Source: Promethearchaeota archaeon (lineage in GTDB: Archaea > Asgardarchaeota > Lokiarchaeia > Sigynarchaeales > MK-D1). Taken from it: a stretch of DNA of 13,316 nucleotides. A model generated the notes under the pieces. The model was not told the origin of the DNA, did not search any database, and saw nothing but the letters and a program-made list of their open reading frames with translations. Location of the stretch: positions 1 through 13,316 of the forward strand of contig JAEOTN010000343.1 of NCBI GenBank assembly GCA_016839865.1, written 5' to 3'. Numbering within the stretch: position 1 is the stretch's first letter; the number at the start of each line of letters is the position of its first letter. A program made the translations under genes and the position numbers. Below, in pieces: positions 1 to 5,255 of the stretch.

Positions 1-149
1 ATATAAAATACAAATGATCTTTCGTCTAAATGATCAATTGCATAATTCTTGTCAAAAGCTCGTGTTAAAACATGAAAACTAATGACTCCAATCATGGCTA
101 GACCTCGTAATACGTCTAACGAAATATATCGTTTCATTTTTTCAGACAT
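1..149 (-). CDS. Multipass membrane acyltransferase-like protein (HGSNAT/DUF418/DUF1624-type), N-terminal part only
   Basis: The reverse strand from 149 reads an uninterrupted frame of 49 codons that runs off the left edge of the window. The N-terminus is short and basic (MSEKMKRYIS), followed by a first membrane helix carrying LDVLRGLAMIGV and then a His. The pattern D12-x2-R15-G16-x9-H26 is the N-terminal signature of the transmembrane acyltransferase group that includes acyltransferase 3, DUF418, DUF1624 and heparan-alpha-glucosaminide N-acetyltransferase. The Asp and His sit at the same spacing (14 residues) as in the full-length relative at 11347-12729. Known members move acyl groups onto sugars or surface polymers across the membrane; the substrate here cannot be told. 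The ATG at 149 has a TATA-like box 26 nt upstream, so the transcript is probably leaderless. The rest of the protein lies outside the window. Confidence 0.75.
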   Translation of the reverse strand, partial: MSEKMKRYISLDVLRGLAMIGVISFHVLTRAFDKNYAIDHLDERSFVFY

Positions 150-170
150 GCCTCTGAATTCGTTACTCAA

Positions 171-180
171 CTATATAAAA
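171..180 (-). promoter_or_regulatory. TATA-like box for the left-edge acyltransferase gene
   Basis: The minus strand reads TTTTATATAG, preceded by a purine-rich CGAAAA stretch that could serve as a BRE. Its centre is about 26 nt from the A of the ATG at 149, the distance expected if transcription starts at the start codon. Confidence 0.5.
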
Positions 181-488
181 ATTTTCGATATATCGGTTTG
201 ATATTCTTTGAATAATTAGTAATAATGCTATTGAACAATATTACGGAGTATCGAAAAGATTCATCCATCTTTTTTCGTTAATTATGTAAATCATGTAATT
301 TCCTTAATTTCTAAAAATATCCTCAGGAAAATCATGATGAGATTGAATTTACGTTAAAATTTCTTTAACAGAGCACTTATATATCTAAAATATATTCTTT
401 TTAAAAATTTGGAAGAAATAATTAGCAAGATTCATTTTTTCAGACTTTGATCTTTTAGTAAACACTTTATTTGAAAAAATATTGCCCC

Positions 489-608
489 ATTTAAGTAAAA
501 TATAACTATATTCATCCAATCTTACTTAACAGACAATTTTGACTATTAAACCATCAAGATTTAAGTAGATATACCGATTATATATGAACAATGATTTAAG
601 TGAAAAAT
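489..608. repeat. Four TTAAGT-type motifs spaced about 35 bp upstream of the tetraspan array
   Basis: TTAAGT occurs at 491-496, 561-566 and 596-601, and its reverse complement ACTTAA at 524-529. Start-to-start spacings are 33, 37 and 35 bp. The three direct copies share the longer form ATTTAAGT followed by an A-rich stretch. They could be operator sites for the array at 644. They could also be chance in AT-rich DNA, since the hexamer is short. Confidence 0.25.
578..585 (+). promoter_or_regulatory. Candidate TATA box for the first tetraspan gene
   Basis: TTATATAT lies 59-66 nt before the ATG at 644. A start about 25 nt downstream would give a leader of roughly 35-40 nt holding the weak ribosome site GGATGAT at 632-638. 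Several other AT-rich candidates exist nearby. Confidence 0.35.
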
Positions 609-643
609 CATTAATTGAAAAAAAAAATACTGGATGATTATTT

Positions 644-1120
644 ATGGCAAAAGGCGGTAAAATATTAGCATTAATAGGTGGAATTTTAGTACTCATAGGA
701 ACATATGCTTTATCATTATTCCGAGCAGGACCGGGCGTCCATGTTTATGGAATTCAAGGAATCTTAAACATCACAACTATTTGGAGTGGTGGTGTATGGG
801 GGATTGTAGCAGCTGTTGGTTATTGTTTGTATTTATTAGCATTCTTGTTTATTTTAATTGGTATTAAAGTACGAGCATTAGCCTTCATTGGTGCATTATT
901 CCCAATTGCTGCAACAGCCTTTGTATTCTTAGGTGGAGTTTGGGGAGTCCCACTAACTTACTTAGCAGGATTTCAAGGTGGAGCGGCTTTATGGACCTAT
1001 ATTCCATTATCATTCGATGCTTTGTTATTTATGGGCTCTGTTGATTTAGGAACATGGGTTGTTGGCGTTGGTGGATTATTAGCTTTAGTTAGTGCTTTTA
1101 TCTCACGAGACGACTACTAA
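644..1120 (+). CDS. Small four-helix membrane protein, first of three tandem paralogues
   Basis: The family is not recognised. The 158-residue product is almost entirely hydrophobic, with four likely membrane helices at about 4-25, 50-74, 76-98 and 128-153. The segment between helices 1 and 2 contains GIQGIL and IWSGG, which recur in the third copy. The chain ends in a short charged tail, SRDDY. The first helix has K-x-L-x2-I-G-G-I-L and the last has G-T-W-x4-G-x5-S-x-F-I-x-R; both patterns are shared by the next two genes, so the three arose by tandem duplication. GGATGAT at 632-638 gives a weak ribosome site 5 nt before the ATG. No enzyme motif or cysteine pair is visible; there is a single Cys in helix 2. 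A structural, sensory or transport-accessory role is possible, but nothing in the sequence selects one. Confidence 0.8.
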   Translation: MAKGGKILALIGGILVLIGTYALSLFRAGPGVHVYGIQGILNITTIWSGGVWGIVAAVGYCLYLLAFLFILIGIKVRALAFIGALFPIAATAFVFLGGVWGVPLTYLAGFQGGAALWTYIPLSFDALLFMGSVDLGTWVVGVGGLLALVSAFISRDDY

Positions 1121-1130
1121 ATAAAAATTA

Positions 1131-1165
1131 ATTTTCTTATTTCTTTTTCCTTTAATTTTGTTTTC
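1131..1165 (+). terminator. T-rich tract after the first tetraspan gene
   Basis: Several runs of T (up to five) follow 11 nt after the stop codon, without a hairpin. This is the usual appearance of an archaeal intrinsic terminator. Confidence 0.4.
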
Positions 1166-1277
1166 TAATGAGTGAAATCTTTATCTTTATGTAACATATT
1201 TTAAAATTCAAGCAAATTGAAGAAGAGTGAACAAGGATTTAAATTTCTGATTCATCTTAATTATTGTATCCTTAATT

Positions 1278-1284
1278 GAGGTAA
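1278..1284 (+). promoter_or_regulatory. Shine-Dalgarno of the second tetraspan gene
   Basis: GAGGTAA, 7 nt before the ATG at 1292, is close to the archaeal GGAGGTGA consensus and fixes this start. Confidence 0.6.
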
Positions 1285-1291
1285 AACAAAA

Positions 1292-1759
1292 ATGGTACAA
1301 ACAAGTAAATTATTGGCTTTAATAGGAACTATTTTATCGATTTTGGGTTGGTTTTTCTTCCCGTTGTACGTATACACAAATACAGTGTATGGCATTGGAG
1401 CTTTGTTAAGTTTAGGAACAGCTTTTAGTACTGCATTTAGTTTGATTCATTATGTGTTAATAATAGTTTTTCTAATCTTTATCTTAGCATGTTTGGTTCA
1501 AATTGTTGGAATACCCAATGGAATTGCTGCAATAGTAGGAGGTGGGATCACGTTCTTAGTTAGCGTATTTATAATCTTGGGCGCATTTGGTATTTTACCA
1601 GTTTTCACTGATGGTATCGGATTCTTAATGGATCACGTAGATTGGATTCCAGGAATCATCCCTATTCCACTTGAGCTTCCAGGTGCAGGATTGGGTACTT
1701 ATATTGCAGCTGTCGGTGGAGCTTTATCTTTAGCTAGTGGATTTTTACCACGAGAATAA
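1292..1759 (+). CDS. Small four-helix membrane protein, second tandem paralogue
   Basis: A 155-residue hydrophobic protein with four predicted helices at about 5-28, 50-76, 78-101 and 133-152. It matches its neighbours in the first helix (SKLLALIGTIL), in the start of the third (IVGGGI) and in the last helix plus tail (G-T-Y-x4-G-G-x4-A-S-G-F-L-x-R-E). The tail is the shortest of the three, ending PRE rather than DDY or DEY. The ribosome site GAGGTAA at 1278-1284 lies 7 nt before the ATG and is the clearest of the array. A 171-nt gap with T-rich sequence separates it from the first gene, so the copies may be transcribed separately despite their shared direction. Function is unknown. Confidence 0.8.
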   Translation: MVQTSKLLALIGTILSILGWFFFPLYVYTNTVYGIGALLSLGTAFSTAFSLIHYVLIIVFLIFILACLVQIVGIPNGIAAIVGGGITFLVSVFIILGAFGILPVFTDGIGFLMDHVDWIPGIIPIPLELPGAGLGTYIAAVGGALSLASGFLPRE

Positions 1760-1763
1760 AATA

Positions 1764-1788
1764 TCTTTATCTATTTCTTCTCTTTTTT
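1764..1788 (+). terminator. T-rich tract after the second tetraspan gene
   Basis: A pyrimidine-rich run ending in six consecutive T starts 5 nt after the stop codon; no stem precedes it. Confidence 0.4.
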
Positions 1789-1850
1789 CAAAACTATTAC
1801 GACCATATATTCTTAGGTTTAGATAGCTTTTTGGAATATTATTATTAGGA

Positions 1851-1857
1851 GAAGGTG
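1851..1857 (+). promoter_or_regulatory. Shine-Dalgarno of the third tetraspan gene
   Basis: GAAGGTG, 6 nt before the ATG at 1864, supports this start. Confidence 0.5.
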
Positions 1858-1863
1858 TAAAAC

Positions 1864-2373
1864 ATGGATACTGGTCGTTGGTTATCTATAATTGGTGGTA
1901 TTATCACATTCGCCGGCACATGGTGGTTATCTCTTTTTGTCATCGCTGGGACAAATTTCGTCTCAGCCATACCCGGAATACTTCAGTTTAGCAATATTGT
2001 GAGTGGAGGAGCTGCCCTTTTGGGAGTTGATCAATGGGTAATATATTTACTTCTAGTAGGATATTCATTCTTTTTACTCTCTTTCATTGCTCAATTACTG
2101 GGAGGAAAAAGTAGGATTGCTGCTTTCATTGGATCTTTAATTCCATTGACTTTAGGAGTGATGTTGATGATTTATTCATTAACTGGTGGAACTACCTTAG
2201 TTATTATTACGAATATAATGTCTTTATTCTCAGGACCAGAATTGGTTGGGGGGTGGATCCCATTCACATATACAATAGGATCGCAATTTGAGTCAATAGG
2301 GACTTATGCAATTATATTTGGTTCTTTCTTAGCCTTCATCTCTTCCTTTATTCGACGTCACGATGAATATTAA
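1864..2373 (+). CDS. Small four-helix membrane protein, third tandem paralogue
   Basis: A 169-residue hydrophobic protein, the longest of the three. Helices are predicted at about 6-30, 57-80, 83-107 and 141-164. The loop after helix 1 (AIPGIL, NIVSGG) parallels the same loop of the first copy (GIQGIL, IWSGG), so copies one and three are probably the closer pair. The last helix keeps G-T-Y-x5-G-x5-S-S-F-I-x-R and ends RRHDEY. GAAGGTG at 1851-1857 lies 6 nt before the ATG. The gene ends 2 nt short of the convergent DUF1801 stop codon, so its terminator must lie within that gene. No catalytic motif is seen and the function is unknown. Confidence 0.8.
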   Translation: MDTGRWLSIIGGIITFAGTWWLSLFVIAGTNFVSAIPGILQFSNIVSGGAALLGVDQWVIYLLLVGYSFFLLSFIAQLLGGKSRIAAFIGSLIPLTLGVMLMIYSLTGGTTLVIITNIMSLFSGPELVGGWIPFTYTIGSQFESIGTYAIIFGSFLAFISSFIRRHDEY

Positions 2374-2375
2374 GA

Positions 2376-2753
2376 TTAAAATTTAGTTTTTTGAAATTTC
2401 TTTTTTTTTTGTAAATCATACGCTTCGATAATTAGTTTTTCTAGAGATTTTCTTTCTGTGTTTAAATCTTTAACCTGTACGAAGCGTAATCTAGCTCCAC
2501 TTCCATGTAATAAATGGTCTGGATCTTCTAATAACACTCCCTCAAAAAAGAATAGTTTAACATGATTTTGCATAGGCTTTATTGCAACAATACTACGAGG
2601 AACACCATATGTAATCCATTTCATACCGATATGAACTTTTTCCACAGCTTTTGGGATTATTTTTAGAATGAGAACGCGCAAATTCACAGAAAGTTTTCTC
2701 GTTTTTTCAGCAAATTGCTCTAAATATTTACCGAATTCTCGTTTTTGTGACAT
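2376..2753 (-). CDS. DUF1801 (YdhG-like) domain protein
   Basis: A 125-residue soluble protein with the layout of DUF1801. A helical N-terminus leads to LRVLILKIIPKAVEKVH, a short strand with I-x-Y-G-V-P (about 48-52), and A-I-K-P-M-Q-N-H-V-K-L-F-F-F-E-G (58-72). The C-terminal half, with GSGARLRFVQVKDL and a final helix, matches the family's substrate-free core. DUF1801 proteins are small, widespread and of uncertain biochemical role. The C-terminus is unusually basic, with KKKKK encoded by a ten-base A run and then KFQKTKF. That run is prone to length error in sequencing, but only the tail depends on it. The ATG has no ribosome site; a TATA-like element sits about 23 nt upstream, which favours a leaderless message of its own. 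Confidence 0.75.
   Translation of the reverse strand: MSQKREFGKYLEQFAEKTRKLSVNLRVLILKIIPKAVEKVHIGMKWITYGVPRSIVAIKPMQNHVKLFFFEGVLLEDPDHLLHGSGARLRFVQVKDLNTERKSLEKLIIEAYDLQKKKKFQKTKF
2385..2410 (+). terminator. T-rich tract inside the 3' end of the convergent gene
   Basis: Downstream of the third tetraspan gene the plus strand carries T6, T3 and then ten consecutive T (2401-2410). This is the only plausible terminator for that gene. On the other strand the same bases code for the lysine-rich tail of the DUF1801 protein. Confidence 0.4.
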
Positions 2754-2772
2754 TTGCTGTTTTCTATTTGAC

Positions 2773-2786
2773 TTTTAAGTTTAAAT
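2773..2786 (-). promoter_or_regulatory. TATA-like element for the DUF1801 gene
   Basis: The minus strand reads TTTAAACTTAAAAG across this stretch; its CTTAAAA part is centred about 23 nt before the ATG at 2753. It lies in the 52-nt gap after the aminotransferase stop codon, so the gene can be expressed independently. Confidence 0.35.
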
Positions 2787-2805
2787 CATTTTCTATATCC
2801 ACATT

Positions 2806-3999
2806 TTATCCAAAGCTATCCATTGCAAGCTTGAGATTATGCATTGCTTTTTTGATGATACTTCTGGGCAACCCCAAACTTAATCGTTGAAATCCAATCC
2901 CATCGTCTCCAAAGAATTTTCCATCCACCGTAATTATTCTTGCTTCATCTAATATAAACTGGAAGACTTTATCGTCTGGGATTCCAGTATTTCTGAAATC
3001 AAGCCAAACTGTAGGTGTCCCCTCTCTTTCGATTACATTAATCTTTGGAGTTAATTCAGAGATAAAATCTCTCATGAAAATGAAATTTTCATCCAAGTAT
3101 TGTTTAAGTAAACTTACATATCCTTCACATTCATTGTATGCTGCGATTAATGCGGTAATTGCGAACACATTTGGAGCATAAACAAACTTCTTGTTTGTAA
3201 TTCGATAAAAATTATCACGAATCTCTGGATTTTTGATATGGTAATTCGAAATTTTCATTCCAGAGAGGTTAAATGTTTTTGTAGGAGCAGTAAGTGTAAT
3301 TATATTATTCGCAATCTCTTCAGAAACCAAGGCAATTGGGGTGTAGGGGCGATCTACATTTGTTAATTCACTATGAATAGCATCTGATACAATTAAAACA
3401 TCATAATTTAAACACAATTCTCCCAGTTTCTTCAATTCTTCCTCTTTCCAAACCCTTCCTATAGGATTATGAGGATTTACAAAAGCGAGAAGTTTTACAT
3501 TGTGAGTCTCCAATGTACGTTCCAATAATTCAAAATCGATGAAATATGAGCGATTTTCAAGATGGAGGGGATTAGTAACCAGTTTTCGATTATATTCTTT
3601 CACCCCCTCAAAGAAGGGTAGATAGATGGGTGTGAATATAAGTACTTCTTCTCCTGGATGGGTAAAATGGTGAATAATTTGACGATAGCTATGTATTATC
3701 CCAATTCCCGCTAGTAATTCCTCCTTCTCATATGTGATACCATGTTGGGTCCTAAACCAATTTATTACTGATTCATAATACTCGTCTTTAACCAGAGTAT
3801 ATCCATAAATAGGATGTTCTGCACGCTTTTTTATGGCTTCAACTACTGGTTTTGGGCACTCAAAATCCAATTCTGCATGGTTGAAAGGAAGCAAATCAGT
3901 TCGGTTAAATCTCTCCCTCATATAGTCTGGATCCCACTTGATTGTGGAAGTTTTCGTTCTATCAATTACTTTATCAAACTGAGATAAGCTGAAGGACAT
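2806..3999 (-). CDS. MalY/PatB-type PLP-dependent C-S lyase or aminotransferase
   Basis: A 397-residue fold-type I PLP enzyme of the aminotransferase class I/II group, closest in motif order to MalY/PatB cystathionine beta-lyases. Visible marks are HAELDF (41-46) where MalY enzymes have ADMDF; YGYT (65-68); the cofactor-binding NPHNPIGRVW (175-184); Asp206 in SDAIHSEL, which contacts the pyridine nitrogen; and the Schiff-base Lys241 in APTKTFNLSG. Family enzymes cleave cystathionine or cysteine to pyruvate, ammonia and a thiol, and some act as transaminases. MalY enzymes usually have Glu after Asp206, but here it is Ala, so substrate choice is open. Length is normal for the family. The ATG at 3999 has no Shine-Dalgarno (the preceding bases are TCACCCCT), and a TATA-like box lies 24 nt upstream. 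The gene is divergent from the aldolase gene. Confidence 0.85.
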   Translation of the reverse strand: MSFSLSQFDKVIDRTKTSTIKWDPDYMRERFNRTDLLPFNHAELDFECPKPVVEAIKKRAEHPIYGYTLVKDEYYESVINWFRTQHGITYEKEELLAGIGIIHSYRQIIHHFTHPGEEVLIFTPIYLPFFEGVKEYNRKLVTNPLHLENRSYFIDFELLERTLETHNVKLLAFVNPHNPIGRVWKEEELKKLGELCLNYDVLIVSDAIHSELTNVDRPYTPIALVSEEIANNIITLTAPTKTFNLSGMKISNYHIKNPEIRDNFYRITNKKFVYAPNVFAITALIAAYNECEGYVSLLKQYLDENFIFMRDFISELTPKINVIEREGTPTVWLDFRNTGIPDDKVFQFILDEARIITVDGKFFGDDGIGFQRLSLGLPRSIIKKAMHNLKLAMDSFG

Positions 4000-4017
4000 A
4001 GGGGTGACAACTAATGA

Positions 4018-4027
4018 TTATTTTAAA
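4018..4027 (-). promoter_or_regulatory. TATA-like box for the MalY-like gene
   Basis: The minus strand reads TTTAAAATAA, centred about 24 nt before the A of the ATG at 3999. It predicts a transcript starting at or next to the start codon, which fits the absence of a ribosome site. Confidence 0.45.
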
Positions 4028-4038
4028 GTTTTTGTTAA

Positions 4039-4052
4039 CATCCCCGCGGATG
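4039..4052. repeat. GC-rich inverted repeat in the divergent promoter region
   Basis: CATCC-CCGC-GGATG forms a perfect 5-bp stem with a 4-nt loop and contains CCGCGG. It stands out against its very AT-rich surroundings. It lies 40 bp upstream of the MalY-like gene and about 105 bp upstream of the aldolase gene. It could be a repressor site acting on both promoters. Confidence 0.35.
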
Positions 4053-4144
4053 AAGAAATATTGTTGTTTTAATAAGTCTCCTTTATTTGGAAAGATTGCT
4101 TTGTAATACACAATGAAATTCAGTCCATCCTTCACGGACACACA

Positions 4145-4150
4145 AGAGGT
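4145..4150 (+). promoter_or_regulatory. Shine-Dalgarno of the aldolase gene
   Basis: AGAGGT, 6 nt before the ATG at 4157. It shows that this message has a leader, unlike its divergent neighbour. Confidence 0.55.
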
Positions 4151-4156
4151 ATTAAA

Positions 4157-5176
4157 ATGGTTAGTTACAAAGAACTAGGTCTTAACAATACTGTAAAGAT
4201 ATTTGAAAAAGCCATGTCAGCTACACCAGGTTACGCCATACCTGGTTATAACTTTAATAATATGGAACAATTACAAGCTATAATTCGGGCTTGTGTTCAA
4301 TCCGAATCACCGGTAATCTTGCAGGTATCTAAAGGTGCTCGTCAATATGCTAATGAAACCTTATTACAGTATATGGCTCAAGGCGCTGCAGAATACGCCA
4401 AAGAGCTCCATCCTGAAGGAAAACAAATTCCCATAACTCTTCATCTTGATCATGGTGGGGATTTTGAAATCTGTAAATCTTGTATAGATAATGGATTTTC
4501 CTCCGTAATGTACGATGGCAGTTCTCTACCATATGAAGAAAATATTAAGATATCTCAACATGTCGTGGAATATGCCCATTCGCGCAACGATTATATATCT
4601 GTAGAATGTGAACTGGGAGTATTAGCAGGTGTAGAAGATGAAGTTTCTTCTGAAGTGACACACTATACAAAACCTGAAGAAGTCATCGATTTCAAAGAGC
4701 GAACGGGTTGTGATAGCTTGGCAATTTCGATCGGAACTTCTCATGGAGCAAATAAATTCACTCCTGCTCAGTGTACTAGAGCTCCAGATGGTACATTGGT
4801 ACCTCCTCCATTAAGATTCGATATTTTAGAAGCAATTGAAAAACAATTACCGGGATTTCCAATAGTATTGCATGGATCTTCATCAGTTCCACAGAATTTT
4901 GTCAAAATTATTAACGACAATGGCGGTGCTTTGAAAGATGCGGTTGGAATTCCAGAAGACCAACTACGTAAAGCTGCACAGCGTAATGTATGTAAAATCA
5001 ATATTGATTCTGATGGACGTTTAGCAGTTACTGCTGTTGTTCGAAAAATTTTTGCTGAAAAACCAGCAGAATTCGATCCTCGTAAATATTTGGGTCCTGC
5101 TCGAGATGCACTAGCAGAACTTTATGCTAGAAAGAACAGAGAGGTCCTCGGTTCTGCAGGACATGCTTTTGATTAA
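4157..5176 (+). CDS. fba: Class II fructose-bisphosphate aldolase
   Basis: The enzyme reversibly splits fructose 1,6-bisphosphate into glyceraldehyde 3-phosphate and dihydroxyacetone phosphate in cytosolic glycolysis or gluconeogenesis. The 339-residue protein has the full set of class II marks: THE start region PGYNFNN (29-35), TLHLDHGG (94-101) with catalytic Asp98 and zinc ligand His99, VECELG (149-154) with a metal-site Glu, TSHGA (194-198) with zinc ligand His196, HGSSSVP (239-245) with zinc ligand His239, and the phosphate-binding NIDSD (282-286). Length fits the long zinc-dependent type. A good ribosome site, AGAGGT, lies 6 nt before the ATG. The class II type is chiefly bacterial and many archaea use other aldolases, so acquisition from bacteria is a reasonable inference. 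A tagatose- or ketose-bisphosphate preference cannot be excluded by eye. Confidence 0.92.
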   Translation: MVSYKELGLNNTVKIFEKAMSATPGYAIPGYNFNNMEQLQAIIRACVQSESPVILQVSKGARQYANETLLQYMAQGAAEYAKELHPEGKQIPITLHLDHGGDFEICKSCIDNGFSSVMYDGSSLPYEENIKISQHVVEYAHSRNDYISVECELGVLAGVEDEVSSEVTHYTKPEEVIDFKERTGCDSLAISIGTSHGANKFTPAQCTRAPDGTLVPPPLRFDILEAIEKQLPGFPIVLHGSSSVPQNFVKIINDNGGALKDAVGIPEDQLRKAAQRNVCKINIDSDGRLAVTAVVRKIFAEKPAEFDPRKYLGPARDALAELYARKNREVLGSAGHAFD

Positions 5177-5193
5177 TCTTTTTTACTTTTTTG
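5177..5193 (+). terminator. T-rich terminator after the aldolase gene
   Basis: Two T runs of six (5179-5184 and 5188-5193) start directly after the stop codon, without a stem. Confidence 0.5.
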
Positions 5194-5226
5194 TTCATAT
5201 TTCTCTTCAGATGCTAGAGGGAGGAA

Positions 5227-5234
5227 TTAAATTA
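5227..5234 (+). promoter_or_regulatory. TATA-like box and purine-rich BRE candidate for the methyltransferase gene
   Basis: TTAAATTA is centred about 25 nt before the ATG at 5256. The purine block GAGGGAGGAA (5217-5226) directly upstream resembles a Shine-Dalgarno, but it is 30 nt from the ATG and 24 nt from the TTG, too far for ribosome binding. A BRE role is more plausible. Confidence 0.4.
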
Positions 5235-5255
5235 TTTCGGGTCTAGTTTTTGAAC

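Larger units (their letters stand above)
150..643. other. 494-bp AT-rich intergenic region between divergent genes
   Basis: No convincing gene or structured RNA is visible. The region holds the divergent promoters for the acyltransferase (-) and the first tetraspan gene (+), a short inverted repeat GTTAAA-ATTTC-TTTAAC at 353-369, and four TTAAGT-type hexamers between 491 and 601 (one inverted). For an archaeon with mostly compact gaps it is long, so it may carry regulatory sites or an undetected small RNA. Confidence 0.5.

Noticed and set aside
353..369. Inverted repeat GTTAAA-ATTTC-TTTAAC as a structured RNA or terminator
   Set aside because: The stem is six A/T-rich pairs without a T tract in either direction and is expected by chance in such DNA.
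4350..5001. Minus-strand frames of 60 and 77 codons
   Set aside because: They lie inside the aldolase gene, whose active-site motifs cover the same region.
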